A DNA stretch of 64,000 nucleotides from Fibrobacter intestinalis (GCF_900167415.1 NZ_FUWU01000008.1:1-64000); one strand, 5' to 3'. Numbered from the stretch's first letter, positions 24,445 through 34,235 are shown. The notes: generated by a model not told the origin, from the letters alone. Numbers and translations are program-made.

Positions 24445-26592
24445 ATGCCAACGGAAATTTTGCAACCGACACAAGAACATATTATTCATGTGCTGATGAA
24501 AAAGAACCCCGCCCTTGACGAGGGAATGCTTCGGAATGCCGTAGCGTTTATATCCGATGCGCACAAGGGACAATTTCGCAAAAGTGGAATGCCCTACACG
24601 GAACATCCCTACGAAGTCGCCAAAATCATAGCCGAAATGAAACTCGACACCTCTTCGGTACTTGCGGGATTATTGCACGATGTCGTCGAAGACACTCCGC
24701 ACACTCTTGAAGAAATCAAATCCCGATTTGGCGAAGACGCCGCCTTTATGGTAGATGCCGTAACAAAAATTTCCGCCGTGCAAAAGCAGGGAAATAAAAT
24801 CGAGCAGAAGGCGGAAACCTATCGCAAATTCATCAGCGCGATGGCAAAGGACCCGCGGGTCATCATGATTAAAATTGCGGACCGCCTGCACAATATGCGG
24901 ACCCTGCAATACATGAAACCCGAGAAGCGCAAAATTATCGCTCAGGAAACCCTCGACATCTACACGCCGCTCACCCACCGTTTTGGACTTTACCAGTTCA
25001 AATCCGAATTGGAAGATCTGGCTTTTAAATACCTGAATCCGGTCGAATACAAGCGGGTCGTCGATCACCTTCTTTCTACAAAGGAAGAGCGCGAACGCTA
25101 TATCAAATCGGTGGTGGGCCCGCTCCAGATCAAAATGGCGTTGGAAGATTTTGACTGCGTTATCCAAGGGCGCACCAAGAACATCTACAGCATCTACGGG
25201 AAAACCCTGAGCCGCAACTGCTCGCTGGATGAAATTTTTGACATTTTCTCCATTCGCATTATTGTAGAAACCATTCCCGAATGCTACCAGGCACTCGGTT
25301 ACGTGCACAATCTCTGGACGCCCCTGCAAGGGCTTTTCAAGGACTACATCGCAACGCCGAAACCGAATCTTTACCAGAGTATTCATACGACGGTCATCGG
25401 GCCGGAAAATAAAATGGTCGAAGTGCAAATCCGCACGAAGGACATGGACTTGACCGCTGAAAAGGGCTTTGCGGCGCATTGGGCTTACAAGCTCGAGACG
25501 CAGAGAAGCGGTGAAGAGCTCGAATGGATCGACCGTCTTGCCAAATTACAGGCGGAAATTCCGGATTCCGTGGAATATCTGAACTTTTTGCGCGTCGATT
25601 TGAAAAACGAAGGCGTTACCGTATTCACTCCGAAAGGCGACTCCATTGAACTTCCTGAAGGGAGTACGATTCTCGACTTTGCCTTTGCCGTTCACACGGA
25701 ACTCGGTTTGCATTGCGTGGGTGCGCGCATCAACAACGACGTGATTAGTGCGACGAAAGTCGTCCCCAACGGCGCCACCATTCAAATACTCATCAACCAT
25801 AACCAGAGCCCGAGCCCGGAATGGCTAGAAATCGTCCGCACCGAAAAGGCGAAGCAGGAACTCCGCCGCTGGATGCGCACAAGCATTGCCAAGGAAGCGC
25901 AAACCCTCGGCAAGGAGCTGTGGCAACGGGAATTGCGGGTTTTCAAAATCCAGAAGCACGAAGAACAGCCGAAACCCGAAGAAATCTGCGAATTTTTCAA
26001 AGTAAAGAATATCGAGGAATTTTATGACAGGCTTGGACTCGGCAATATGGAACTTTCCGAGCTTGCCCGCTTCATTCAAAAAATCCACCCGGAAAAATTC
26101 CAGGAAGCCGATCCGGAATCGCCCGTGAAACTTTTCGTGACCAACCAGGCGGATGAATCCCAGCTGCCCGTGGAAGTCGGCAATGAATCGAGCCTTCTTA
26201 TCCACTTTGCCAGTTGCTGTTCCCCGATTCCCGGAGAGCCGATTGTCGGAGCGCTGATGCCGAAACACGGCATTGAAGTCCACCGTAAAGACTGCACGCG
26301 TCTTTTGAACATCCCCGAAACCCGCCGGATTTCCATGGAATGGAACAGCGATTCCAAAAAGGAGTTTTCTGTGCATTTAAAAGTGGACACCGACGACCGC
26401 AAGGGCATTACCGCCGAAATTTTGGACGAAATGAACAAGGCGAAGGTTTTTATTGAGCGGATGAGCGTCGTTTCTGCCAAAAAGGCAGGACGGATTCGTC
26501 TTGTTTTCCGCATTGCCCGCCGGGACATTTTGGAACGCCTGATGGAATCCCTCCGCAAAATTTCAGGAGTTCGCGAGGTAACACGCCTATGA
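24445..26592 (+). CDS. rel: Bifunctional (p)ppGpp synthetase/hydrolase, RelA/SpoT type
   Basis: A 715-aa full-length Rel enzyme that makes and degrades the stringent-response alarmone. The N-terminal HD hydrolase is intact (His54 in YTEHP, HDVVED at 78-83, IKIADRLHNMRTL). The synthetase domain has RTKNIYSIYGKT, YQSIHTTVIG and EVQIRTKDMDLTAEKGFAAHW. The TGS domain is near 390-450 (VFTPKGDSIELPEGST), followed by the helical/zinc-finger region with CCSPIPGEPIVG and HRKDCTRL, and a C-terminal ACT domain (about 640-710). Both activities should be functional. The next gene overlaps its stop codon (ATGA at 26589), so at least two genes are cotranscribed. Confidence 0.96.
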   Translation: MPTEILQPTQEHIIHVLMKKNPALDEGMLRNAVAFISDAHKGQFRKSGMPYTEHPYEVAKIIAEMKLDTSSVLAGLLHDVVEDTPHTLEEIKSRFGEDAAFMVDAVTKISAVQKQGNKIEQKAETYRKFISAMAKDPRVIMIKIADRLHNMRTLQYMKPEKRKIIAQETLDIYTPLTHRFGLYQFKSELEDLAFKYLNPVEYKRVVDHLLSTKEERERYIKSVVGPLQIKMALEDFDCVIQGRTKNIYSIYGKTLSRNCSLDEIFDIFSIRIIVETIPECYQALGYVHNLWTPLQGLFKDYIATPKPNLYQSIHTTVIGPENKMVEVQIRTKDMDLTAEKGFAAHWAYKLETQRSGEELEWIDRLAKLQAEIPDSVEYLNFLRVDLKNEGVTVFTPKGDSIELPEGSTILDFAFAVHTELGLHCVGARINNDVISATKVVPNGATIQILINHNQSPSPEWLEIVRTEKAKQELRRWMRTSIAKEAQTLGKELWQRELRVFKIQKHEEQPKPEEICEFFKVKNIEEFYDRLGLGNMELSELARFIQKIHPEKFQEADPESPVKLFVTNQADESQLPVEVGNESSLLIHFASCCSPIPGEPIVGALMPKHGIEVHRKDCTRLLNIPETRRISMEWNSDSKKEFSVHLKVDTDDRKGITAEILDEMNKAKVFIERMSVVSAKKAGRIRLVFRIARRDILERLMESLRKISGVREVTRL

Positions 26593-27173
26593 TGACACTC
26601 ACCCATCCCGTTGAAGACCAGACCGTCCGCAATCGGGCGTTCAACTGCCGAATGCGCAACCGCCGATACGAGGAAGTTTTTTACGCTTTCTGCGCGCTCT
26701 CCCCTTTGATGACGCAGACCAATGTGAGCGATCGACGCGAATGGTTTGCCGCCATCGGTGAAAAAATCGCCGTTTGTGAAACGACGCTCGAAGCCTGTCT
26801 GGAATATGCGCAGGCTTCCGTCTTTTTTGGCAAGCTTGAAAAAATCGGGCACTACTCCTCGGAAAATCCCCGCGGCATTTTGCAAGAAGAGCTGCTGCTC
26901 GTGTATTTTTTGAGCGAACTGCAATCGACAACCCGCTATCTGCTTTCGCGCATTGAAATGGACAAGGAATTGCAGAATATGGATTCTAAAATGGAAGCCA
27001 ACAAAAACGGTGCCTACGTTTTCGGATTCATTTCCAATATGCATAAAAATCTGAACGCCTTGAACCTCGCGACGGAAAAGGAATTTCGCGATTTGCACTC
27101 GCACATTAAAACGCGTTTTGAAATCGGGAACGAACTTTTCGGCGTTTTGCAAGAAGTGCAGCATTTCTATTAA
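26589..27173 (+). CDS. Unknown protein between rel and nuoA
   Basis: A 194-aa soluble, mostly helical protein with no family I recognise. Visible features: a basic start (RNRAFNCRMRNRRYEE), helices with leucine-rich faces (LLLVYFLSELQSTTRYLLSRIE) and a C-terminal helical segment (NALNLATEKEFRDLHSHI). There is no signal peptide, membrane segment or metal motif. It overlaps the rel stop by 4 bases and nuoA starts 12 bases after its end, so it joins rel to the nuo operon transcriptionally. A role in complex I assembly or stress control would be a guess. Confidence 0.7.
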   Translation: MMTLTHPVEDQTVRNRAFNCRMRNRRYEEVFYAFCALSPLMTQTNVSDRREWFAAIGEKIAVCETTLEACLEYAQASVFFGKLEKIGHYSSENPRGILQEELLLVYFLSELQSTTRYLLSRIEMDKELQNMDSKMEANKNGAYVFGFISNMHKNLNALNLATEKEFRDLHSHIKTRFEIGNELFGVLQEVQHFY

Positions 27174-27185
27174 TCGAAGGTGATT

Positions 27186-27572
27186 ATGCAGCTTTCCGAA
27201 TACTTTATCCTCATTTTCTTCCTTTTTCTAGGAATTGTCGTCGCCGGTGGAGCCGTCATTTTCGGCAAGATTCTAGGGCCGAAATCCAAGGAAACCAAAA
27301 ATAAATTTGCGCCTTATGAATGCGGAATGCAAACCGTCGGGAACGCGCGAATCCAATTCAAAGTCGGCTACTATCTTTTTGCGCTCCTGTTTTTGATTTT
27401 CGATATCGAAGCGCTTTTTCTGTTTCCCGTTCTTGTCCACTTCAAGGCGATTGTCGGCGGGGAAACCATCCTTTCGCCTGTCATCGTCGCCATCGACCTC
27501 GTCGTATTTTTGGCGATACTCGTCTGCGGACTTGCCTACGCTTGGAATAAAGGAATCCTCAAATGGGAATAA
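27186..27572 (+). CDS. nuoA: NADH-quinone oxidoreductase subunit A (NuoA)
   Basis: A 128-aa membrane subunit of complex I with three transmembrane helices. It has the family signature KNKFAPYECGMQTVG (the conserved Glu-Cys-Gly loop), ARIQFKVGYYLFALLFLIFDIE and a third helix near the C-terminus. ATG 27186 is used, with AAGG at 27177-27180; a GTG at 27180 overlaps that site. First gene of the nuo cluster; its end overlaps nuoBC by 10 bases. Confidence 0.93.
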   Translation: MQLSEYFILIFFLFLGIVVAGGAVIFGKILGPKSKETKNKFAPYECGMQTVGNARIQFKVGYYLFALLFLIFDIEALFLFPVLVHFKAIVGGETILSPVIVAIDLVVFLAILVCGLAYAWNKGILKWE

Positions 27573-28816
27573 TCAATTACTTGCCCAAAATTCTCGACCC
27601 GGTTCCCGGCGGAAAAAAAATCGTGGACGCCCTAGACTATGTAGTGAACTGGGCGCACGCCAATTCCCTTTGGCCTTTGACCTACGGCACCAGCTGCTGC
27701 GCCATTGAAATGATGTCCGCATCCATGGCCCGCTACGATATCGCCAGGTTCGGCTCCGAAGTTTTCCGCGCTTCCCCACGGCAAGCGGATCTTTTTATTT
27801 TGGCCGGAACGATTACAGAAAGAATGGCTCCCGCCATCCAGATGCTCTGGGAGCAAATTCCGGGCCCCAAATACGCTATCGGCATGGGAGCGTGTACCAT
27901 TTCGGGTGGACCTTTTTATTACAACAATTACTCCGTCGTCCGCGGCGCGGCCAGCATCATTCCCGTTGACGTTTTTATTCCCGGATGTCCGCCCAGACCG
28001 GAAGCGCTTTTCCATGGACTTTTAAAGCTCCGGGAAAAAATTCGGCAGGAAACCTACCGTCACCCGTGGCACGAAGGCGACATCGATTCCACGGATCTGG
28101 GGAACCGTTTTGCCGAAGCAAAGAAAGCCTGGGAGGCTTTGGAAAAAATCAAGGACGAGGAAATGGCGGAAGCCCGGGCGCATTTCAAAGAGCGGAATCC
28201 CGATTACAAATCCGACTATCGTCCGACCCGCATCGTAAAGGAAACCTTTCCGGAAGTTCCCTACCGGGCAAGAAAACAGCAAGGACTTTCGCAAAAAGAA
28301 CTTTTTGGCATTGCGCAGGAGAAATTCCAAGGCGTTTCGCTTTACGGGCTGGAAGTTTCGGACGAGGCTTTTGCCGCCATGGAATCCGATACGCCGCTGG
28401 ATATTCTGGTTTCCAGAGAAGACTATTTGACTCTCGCCGAATTTTTGAAAAACGATCCGAGAACGCAGATGGATTATCTGATTGACGTGACCGCCGTCGA
28501 TTGGAAGGACCACTTCGATTTGATCGCCCAGCTGATGAGTTCAGAAAAAGGCCATAAGATTTTTCTGCGCCTTTCGCTTCCGAAGGACGATTCCATTCCC
28601 GAAGAGAAACGGGCGAAGAGTATTTTGGCTTCCGCTCCGTCGCTTTCCAAGCTGTATTTAGGGGCGAACTGGAAAGAACGCGAAGTCTTTGATATGTTCG
28701 GCATCGCCTTTGAAGGGCACGACGACCTGCGCCGGATTTTTTTGGACGAAGATTTTCCGGGCTATCCTCTTCGCAAGGATTTTACGCACCCGCACATCAT
28801 TTCGAGGGAGGGCTAA
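27563..28816 (+). CDS. nuoBC: NuoB-NuoC fusion protein of complex I
   Basis: 417 aa. Residues 1-160 are NuoB: the N2 4Fe-4S ligands are Cys45 and Cys46 (YGTSCCAIEMM), Cys111 (GACTISGG) and Cys142 (IPGCPPRPEAL). Residues about 160-235 are a highly charged, probably helical linker. Residues about 236-417 are NuoC, with REVFDMFGIAFEGHDDLRR and FPGYPLRKDFTHPH. Both parts sit in one uninterrupted frame with no internal start signal. NuoCD and NuoBCD fusions are well known; a B-C fusion with a separate NuoD is less usual. The protein connects the quinone-reduction site to the peripheral arm. Confidence 0.93.
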   Translation: MGIINYLPKILDPVPGGKKIVDALDYVVNWAHANSLWPLTYGTSCCAIEMMSASMARYDIARFGSEVFRASPRQADLFILAGTITERMAPAIQMLWEQIPGPKYAIGMGACTISGGPFYYNNYSVVRGAASIIPVDVFIPGCPPRPEALFHGLLKLREKIRQETYRHPWHEGDIDSTDLGNRFAEAKKAWEALEKIKDEEMAEARAHFKERNPDYKSDYRPTRIVKETFPEVPYRARKQQGLSQKELFGIAQEKFQGVSLYGLEVSDEAFAAMESDTPLDILVSREDYLTLAEFLKNDPRTQMDYLIDVTAVDWKDHFDLIAQLMSSEKGHKIFLRLSLPKDDSIPEEKRAKSILASAPSLSKLYLGANWKEREVFDMFGIAFEGHDDLRRIFLDEDFPGYPLRKDFTHPHIISREG

Positions 28817-29956
28817 ATGGAAGAACTATTCAACCTTCCCGGATTCAAGGAAGTTTTCAAGGACCCGAACAGCGAAGAATTTATTGTGAACATGGGTCCG
28901 CAGCATCCCAGCACGCATGGGGCTTTGCGTTTGCAGCTGCGTCTGGACGGCGAAAACATCATCGAGGTCGTGCCGCATCTGGGCTACATCCATCGGGGAC
29001 TCGAAAAACAGGCGGAAAGCCAAAATTATCTGCAATACATTCACCTTTCCGACCGGCAGGATTACCTGACCGCAATCCAAAATAATCTGGGAGTCTGTCT
29101 GGCTTTGGAAAAGGGGATGCAGATTGGAGTTCCCGAACGGGGCGAGTACATTCGGGTGATGATGGCGGAACTCGGGCGTATTGCGTCGCATCTGGTTTTC
29201 TACGGCTGCTTCGGCGGCGATTTGGGCGGCCAGACGCCTCTAATCTACGGCTTTAAAGAACGGGAAATGATCCACGATATTTTCGACGAGCAGACCGGTT
29301 CCCGCCTGACGACCAACTTTTTCCGACCGGGCGGTTCCCGCTACGACGTGACGGATACGTTCATTCCCAGAGTCAAGGATTTTCTGGAAAAGCTGAAGCC
29401 CGCCATGGAGGATTACGAAAGACTGCTCAGCACGAATCTGGTTGTTCTGGAGCGCACACAGGGAATTGGCGTGCTTTCCAAAAAGGACGCGCTTGCATTC
29501 GGATGTTCCGGCCCTGTCGCCCGCGCTTCGGGAGTAAATTACGACGTCCGCAAAAACGACCCTTATGGCATTTACGACACATTCGACTTCCAAGTGCCGA
29601 TTCGTACCGAAGGTGACTGCTACGCCCGTTACCAGGTGCGCATCGCCGAAATCCACGAGTCGATGAAGATTCTGGAGCAGTGCATTTCCCGCTTTCCCGA
29701 AGGGCCGTGGCGCAGTAAGGAAAAGCCCGTTCGACTTCCGGCGGGCAGCTATTATGCGGCGAGCGAAACGGCGAAGGGACTCTATGCGACCTATGTGGTT
29801 GCCACTTCCGGAGACAAGCCTTACCGCATCCATACGCGCGGCCCTAGCTTTGCGAATCTTTCCGCTTTAAACACGATGGTCAAAGGGCATAAAGTAGCAG
29901 ACCTGGTGGCCGTCATGGCGACCCTCGACCCCGTTATTCCCGAAATCGATAGGTAA
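28817..29956 (+). CDS. nuoD: NADH-quinone oxidoreductase subunit D (NuoD)
   Basis: A 379-aa, 49-kDa-type subunit lining the quinone site. It has VNMGPQHPSTHGALRL (residues about 25-40), PHLGYIHRGLEK, the RIASHLVFYG and LTTNFFRPGG segments, and the C-terminal LDPVIPEIDR. The start ATG directly follows the nuoBC stop. Length is typical. It acts with NuoB, C and I at the cytoplasmic side of the membrane. Confidence 0.96.
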   Translation: MEELFNLPGFKEVFKDPNSEEFIVNMGPQHPSTHGALRLQLRLDGENIIEVVPHLGYIHRGLEKQAESQNYLQYIHLSDRQDYLTAIQNNLGVCLALEKGMQIGVPERGEYIRVMMAELGRIASHLVFYGCFGGDLGGQTPLIYGFKEREMIHDIFDEQTGSRLTTNFFRPGGSRYDVTDTFIPRVKDFLEKLKPAMEDYERLLSTNLVVLERTQGIGVLSKKDALAFGCSGPVARASGVNYDVRKNDPYGIYDTFDFQVPIRTEGDCYARYQVRIAEIHESMKILEQCISRFPEGPWRSKEKPVRLPAGSYYAASETAKGLYATYVVATSGDKPYRIHTRGPSFANLSALNTMVKGHKVADLVAVMATLDPVIPEIDR

Positions 29957-29959
29957 ACG

Positions 29960-31042
29960 ATGACTCCGTCTATTACAAATCCGATTGGCGACTTTGTTCG
30001 GGCGAACATTCCCATTCCGGAACTCGCCTACCTGATTAACGCCCTGCTGTGTATCTGCGCAATTTGCACGGTGGCTTTTGGAAGCGCAATGGTGCTGGTT
30101 TACATGGAACGCAAGGTATGCGCCCACGTCCAATGCCGTCTGGGTCCCATGCGACTCGGCTTTCACGGCTGCATCCAGACTGTCGCCGATACGATCAAGC
30201 TCATTTTCAAAGAGGTCTATGCTCCCGGCGGCGCGGACAAGATTCTTTACTACATGGCTCCGATGGTCATTCTCGTTGCGCCCTTTATGGCTCTCACGAT
30301 GATTCCTTTTGGCCCGTCCCTGCAAGTCGCCGACATTCCCGTCGCCGTGCCGCTGATCATTGCGGTAAACGGTTTCGGCATTTTGGGAATTCTGCTTGGC
30401 GGCTGGTCGTCGAACAACAAATATTCCCTTTTGGGTTCGCTCCGTTCCGGAGCCCAGATGATAAGCTATGAAATTTCATATTCCCTCGTCCTTCTCTTTA
30501 TTGTGATGCTCGCCGGTTCCGCAAGCCTTCGCGATATTACGCTAAGCCAGCAAGGAACCCTTATCGACTGGTGGATTTTCAAAGCGCCCGTCATCGGGAT
30601 TATCGCTTTTGTCATGTTCCTCATCAGCTCTTCCGCGGAACTGAACCGCGCGCCTTTTGACATCGTCGAAGCCGAACAGGAATTGACCGGCGGCTACCAC
30701 ACGGAATACAATGGCACCGCTTTTGCCATGTTCTACCTCGCCGAATACATCAACCTGGTGACGACTTCCTCTTTGGCGACTGTCTTTTTCTTTGGCGGGT
30801 ATCTGCCTCCCTGCATCGGAATCGCCGCTATCGATAGCATTTTGAACATGGTTCCCGGCGTCGTCTGGTTCTTTGCCAAAGTAGTCGTGATGATTTGGAT
30901 TTACATGATGCTCCGTTGGACATTCGTGCGCCCGCGCGTGGACCAGCTGATGAGTCTGGAATGGAAATTCCTCTTGCCCGTGAATCTGATTCTTCTAATT
31001 CTCGGTGCCGTCTTTATCTCTTTCGGATGGATTATCAAATGA
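29960..31042 (+). CDS. nuoH: NADH-quinone oxidoreductase subunit H (NuoH)
   Basis: A 360-aa polytopic membrane subunit (about eight helices) that forms the quinone chamber with NuoB and NuoD. Signatures: ERKVCAHVQCRLGPMRLGFHG, ADTIKLIFKE near residues 75-85, and NRAPFDIVEAEQELTGGYHTEY with the acidic residues expected for the E-channel. Three bases separate it from nuoD, and its TGA overlaps the nuoI start (ATGA). Confidence 0.95.
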   Translation: MTPSITNPIGDFVRANIPIPELAYLINALLCICAICTVAFGSAMVLVYMERKVCAHVQCRLGPMRLGFHGCIQTVADTIKLIFKEVYAPGGADKILYYMAPMVILVAPFMALTMIPFGPSLQVADIPVAVPLIIAVNGFGILGILLGGWSSNNKYSLLGSLRSGAQMISYEISYSLVLLFIVMLAGSASLRDITLSQQGTLIDWWIFKAPVIGIIAFVMFLISSSAELNRAPFDIVEAEQELTGGYHTEYNGTAFAMFYLAEYINLVTTSSLATVFFFGGYLPPCIGIAAIDSILNMVPGVVWFFAKVVVMIWIYMMLRWTFVRPRVDQLMSLEWKFLLPVNLILLILGAVFISFGWIIK

Positions 31043-31479
31043 ACCGCTATTTTAAACGCATTCTCCAGTCCGCCAGTTTTTTCAAAGGACTTTCCGTCAC
31101 CCTGAAATATTTTTTTCAACCCAAGCGGATTGTGACCGAACAATATCCGGAAAACAGGGACACTCTTCGCATGTATTCCCGTTTCCGTGGACGGTTGGAA
31201 ATGATTGAGGATGAAAACGGCGAGAACAAGTGCACCGCCTGTGGGATGTGCGAAAGGAATTGCCCGAACGGAAGCATCAGCGTTTTGCCGACGAAGAATA
31301 TCGCCGGGAAAAAAGTTCTCGGGCGTTATATTTATCGGCTGGACACCTGCACGCAATGCGGACTTTGCGTCGAAAGTTGCCCATTTGGCGCGATTCGCAT
31401 GAATCAGGAATTTGAACTCGCCGAATTTGACCGCAGCCGTTTTGAAATGAAATTGAACCAGAAGGAGGGGCGAGCATGA
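31039..31479 (+). CDS. nuoI: NADH-quinone oxidoreductase subunit I (NuoI), two 4Fe-4S clusters
   Basis: A 146-aa ferredoxin-like subunit carrying clusters N6a and N6b: CTACGMCERNCP and CTQCGLCVESCP, each with the fourth Cys-Pro. The frame is open further upstream to 30895, but ATG 31039 is right: it overlaps the nuoH stop as ATGA and begins the family's N-terminal amphipathic region (MNRYFKRIL). In complexes without NuoE/F/G this subunit is the likely entry point for electrons from ferredoxin. Confidence 0.95.
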   Translation: MNRYFKRILQSASFFKGLSVTLKYFFQPKRIVTEQYPENRDTLRMYSRFRGRLEMIEDENGENKCTACGMCERNCPNGSISVLPTKNIAGKKVLGRYIYRLDTCTQCGLCVESCPFGAIRMNQEFELAEFDRSRFEMKLNQKEGRA

Positions 31480-32018
31480 GTCTTATTTCCGACGCGCTCT
31501 TTTCGGACATCGTTTTTTATGTGGTCGCCGCCGCGATGATTCTTTCGGCAATTATCACGATTACGGCAAAAAACCTGTTGCAGAGCGCCGTGTTTCTGAT
31601 TGTTTCCTTTATCGGAACGGCGATTCTCTATTTGATACTCCATGCGGAATTTATCGCGATGGCGCAAATTATGGTTTATGCGGGAGGCGTCGTCATCTTT
31701 GTGATATTCACCATCCTTTTGACAAGCCATCTGGGAGAGGCGACGCTGAATATCAAACTGCCAAGAAATTTTATCGCCCTCGCTATCGCTGGCGGACTTC
31801 TGTTCACCGTGGTTCGTTTTTTGCTAAAAGCGAAAGACATCCAGACCGCTTTGCCGGGTGCCCATAGCGATTACGCTTCCCTTCCGCAGCTCGCCCTGCG
31901 CCTGCTCTCCTCGGATCCTTCTGGTTTTTTGATTCCTTTTGAACTCGTGAGCTTTATTTTATTGGTGACACTCATCTGCGCCATTACCATTGCGCGCAAA
32001 CTCAAGGGGGAAGAATGA
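31476..32018 (+). CDS. nuoJ: NADH-quinone oxidoreductase subunit J (NuoJ)
   Basis: A 180-aa membrane subunit with five predicted helices. The conserved AEFIAMAQIMVYAGGVVIF segment (about 50-68) is present, including the pi-bulge helix. The start overlaps the nuoI stop by 4 bases and its stop overlaps nuoK by 4 bases, showing tight coupling. Confidence 0.93.
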   Translation: MSLISDALFSDIVFYVVAAAMILSAIITITAKNLLQSAVFLIVSFIGTAILYLILHAEFIAMAQIMVYAGGVVIFVIFTILLTSHLGEATLNIKLPRNFIALAIAGGLLFTVVRFLLKAKDIQTALPGAHSDYASLPQLALRLLSSDPSGFLIPFELVSFILLVTLICAITIARKLKGEE

Positions 32019-32320
32019 CCCTCGAAAACTGCCTGATACTTTCCTTTATTCTTTTCGCTATCGGCATCTGCGGCGTACTTCGCCAACGGCACATGGTCGG
32101 CATGCTGATTTCGATTGAAATCATGCTCAATGCGGCGAATATGAATTTCATTTCTTTTGCGTATTTCAGGGCCGCGGATGCCACCGCCGGAGCCGTGTTC
32201 AGCATTTTTGTCATCGCGCTCACCGCCTGCGAAATGGCGATTGCTTTGGCGATCGTCGTCAGCATGTACCGTCGCCATCACAGTTTGGACGTCAACCAAT
32301 TGAGGGATCTCCATGAATGA
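32015..32320 (+). CDS. nuoK: NADH-quinone oxidoreductase subunit K (NuoK)
   Basis: A 101-aa subunit with three transmembrane helices. It has the two conserved membrane glutamates (MLISIEIMLNAANMNF and LTACEMAIALAIV) that form part of the proton path in complex I. It overlaps both neighbours (nuoJ by 4 bases, nuoL by 8). Confidence 0.94.
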   Translation: MTLENCLILSFILFAIGICGVLRQRHMVGMLISIEIMLNAANMNFISFAYFRAADATAGAVFSIFVIALTACEMAIALAIVVSMYRRHHSLDVNQLRDLHE

Positions 32321-34226
32321 ATTTCTGATTTCCCATAGTTACTGGATTCTTCTTTTTCCGTTGATCGGGTTTCTGGTGAACGGCTTGATTCTTGCCAAAA
32401 ATCACCGCAAGGCGGCAGGAACTCTTTCCGTCGTCCTTTCGGGGTTTTCAATGCTCTATGCGATCGCCTTGGTCGTCGCCTATTTCGCCGGAAACGCACC
32501 GCAGGCGATTGTCGCTTGGAAATTTCCCTTTCTCGCATTTTCTAAAACCCTGATTGCCGAAGCCGCCTTTTTGCTGGATCCGCTTTCGGCCATGATGGTT
32601 TTTGTCGTGACCGTCATCGCTTTCTTTGTGAACATTTACAGCCTGGGCTATATGCGCGAGGATCGGGCGGAAGGGCGATTCTTTGCGCTGCTTTCCTTTT
32701 TCACGTTTTCCATGCTCGGCCTTGTGGTTGCGACGGGGCTTTTTCAGATGTATTTCTTTTGGGAACTGGTCGGCATCGCAAGCTATTTGCTCATCGGTTT
32801 TTGGTATGAACGTCCCCGTGCCGTGGCCGCGTCAAAGCAAGCGTTTATTGTGACCCGCTTTGCGGACAGCTTTTTTCTGCTAGGCATTGTCATTGTAACT
32901 TATGTCGTCAAATCGTTCCATTTCGGCGTGCTGAATATCGTCCAGCCCGAAATGATGACGGGAACTATTTCCCTTGGATTCTGGGATGTTTCCGCCCGGG
33001 ACGCCCTTCTCTTCGGTTCCGTTCTGATTTTTATCGGCGGCTGGGGAAAGAGCGCCATGTTCCCCTTGCACATCTGGCTTCCGAACGCCATGGAAGGTCC
33101 GACACCTGTTTCCTCCATCATCCATTCCGCAACGATGGTTGTCGCCGGTGTTTATCTGGTCGCGAGGATGTTCCCGTTTTTTGCCTCTTGCGAAGGCACA
33201 CTGGAAATTGTCGGCACCGTCGGAGCGTTCACGGCGATTTTTGCAGCGGTTATCGCATGCACGCAAAAAGATATCAAGCGGATTCTCGCCTACTCGACCC
33301 TTTCGCAACTCGGCTATATGATGTTCGGGCTTGGAGTTTCGGCAACCGCAGCGGCGAGCTTCCACGTTTTCAACCACGCCTTTTTCAAGTGCATGCTCTT
33401 CCTGGTCGCCGGCTCCCTGATCCACCAAGTGGAAACGAACGATTTGGACAAAATGGGCGGACTCCGCAAAAAAATGCCGTTCACTTATATCGCCGCCCTC
33501 ATCGCGTGCCTTTCCATTTCGGGCATTCCGCCGTTTTCGGGATTCTTCTCCAAAGATGAAATCCTTTCGGGCGCAATCGCCTCCGGCCATCCGTTTATTT
33601 TTGCGGTCGGCTTTGTCACCAGCGCGCTGACGGCTTTCTACATGTTCCGCTTTTTCTTCCTCGCTTTCCACGGGAAGCCTCGCGCCGACCTTTCCCACGC
33701 GAAGGAGGATTTCGCAATGACCTTGCCTATCGTGTGTCTTGCCGTTCCATCGTTTTTCAGCGGATTCCTTTGCCGCGGGTTCTTTGAAAAATTCTTCGAC
33801 AGTTCCGCTGCGCACCTACCGGAAACCGCCTCCTCTTTGACTCCCTACGTTCCTTATCTGGCAACCGGAGCCGGCATTTTGGGAATCGCCGTGGCATGGG
33901 TCCTTTACGCCAGCCCGAAAACGAATATCTCCCGTGCGCTGGATTCCACAAACCGGTCCGCGCTTTACAAAACCGTCTATCACAAGTTCTACTTCGACGA
34001 AGGCTATTACGCATTCACCCGCCAGTTTATTTTCCGGGGAGTCGCCGCCTGCGCACGAGCTTTTGAAGATTACGTCATCGGCGGGATTCTCAAGCTGGTC
34101 ACGTCCGTAGTCCACTTTGCCGGAACGCTTGTCCGCGAAATGCAGACGGGCTACCTTTCCATCTACATCGGCACGCTTATCGTCGGCGTCATCCTGTGGC
34201 GTTACCTCGGCGGACTTCCCATCTAA
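32313..34226 (+). CDS. nuoL: NADH-quinone oxidoreductase subunit L (NuoL), antiporter-like
   Basis: A 637-aa antiporter-like proton-pumping subunit with about sixteen helices and a long C-terminal lateral helix. Recognisable parts: FFWELVGIASYLLIGFWY with the key Glu, GKSAMFPLHIWLPNAMEGPTP with the key Lys, SATMVVAGVYLVARM, and KDIKRILAYSTLSQLGYM. Its length and the C-terminal extension distinguish it from NuoM and NuoN. Confidence 0.95.
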   Translation: MNEFLISHSYWILLFPLIGFLVNGLILAKNHRKAAGTLSVVLSGFSMLYAIALVVAYFAGNAPQAIVAWKFPFLAFSKTLIAEAAFLLDPLSAMMVFVVTVIAFFVNIYSLGYMREDRAEGRFFALLSFFTFSMLGLVVATGLFQMYFFWELVGIASYLLIGFWYERPRAVAASKQAFIVTRFADSFFLLGIVIVTYVVKSFHFGVLNIVQPEMMTGTISLGFWDVSARDALLFGSVLIFIGGWGKSAMFPLHIWLPNAMEGPTPVSSIIHSATMVVAGVYLVARMFPFFASCEGTLEIVGTVGAFTAIFAAVIACTQKDIKRILAYSTLSQLGYMMFGLGVSATAAASFHVFNHAFFKCMLFLVAGSLIHQVETNDLDKMGGLRKKMPFTYIAALIACLSISGIPPFSGFFSKDEILSGAIASGHPFIFAVGFVTSALTAFYMFRFFFLAFHGKPRADLSHAKEDFAMTLPIVCLAVPSFFSGFLCRGFFEKFFDSSAAHLPETASSLTPYVPYLATGAGILGIAVAWVLYASPKTNISRALDSTNRSALYKTVYHKFYFDEGYYAFTRQFIFRGVAACARAFEDYVIGGILKLVTSVVHFAGTLVREMQTGYLSIYIGTLIVGVILWRYLGGLPI

Positions 34227-34235
34227 AGGTTTAGT

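Noticed and set aside
30895-31038. Longer nuoI with 48 extra N-terminal residues
   Set aside because: The extension overlaps nuoH fully, is not family-like, and the ATGA overlap at 31039 gives the standard start.
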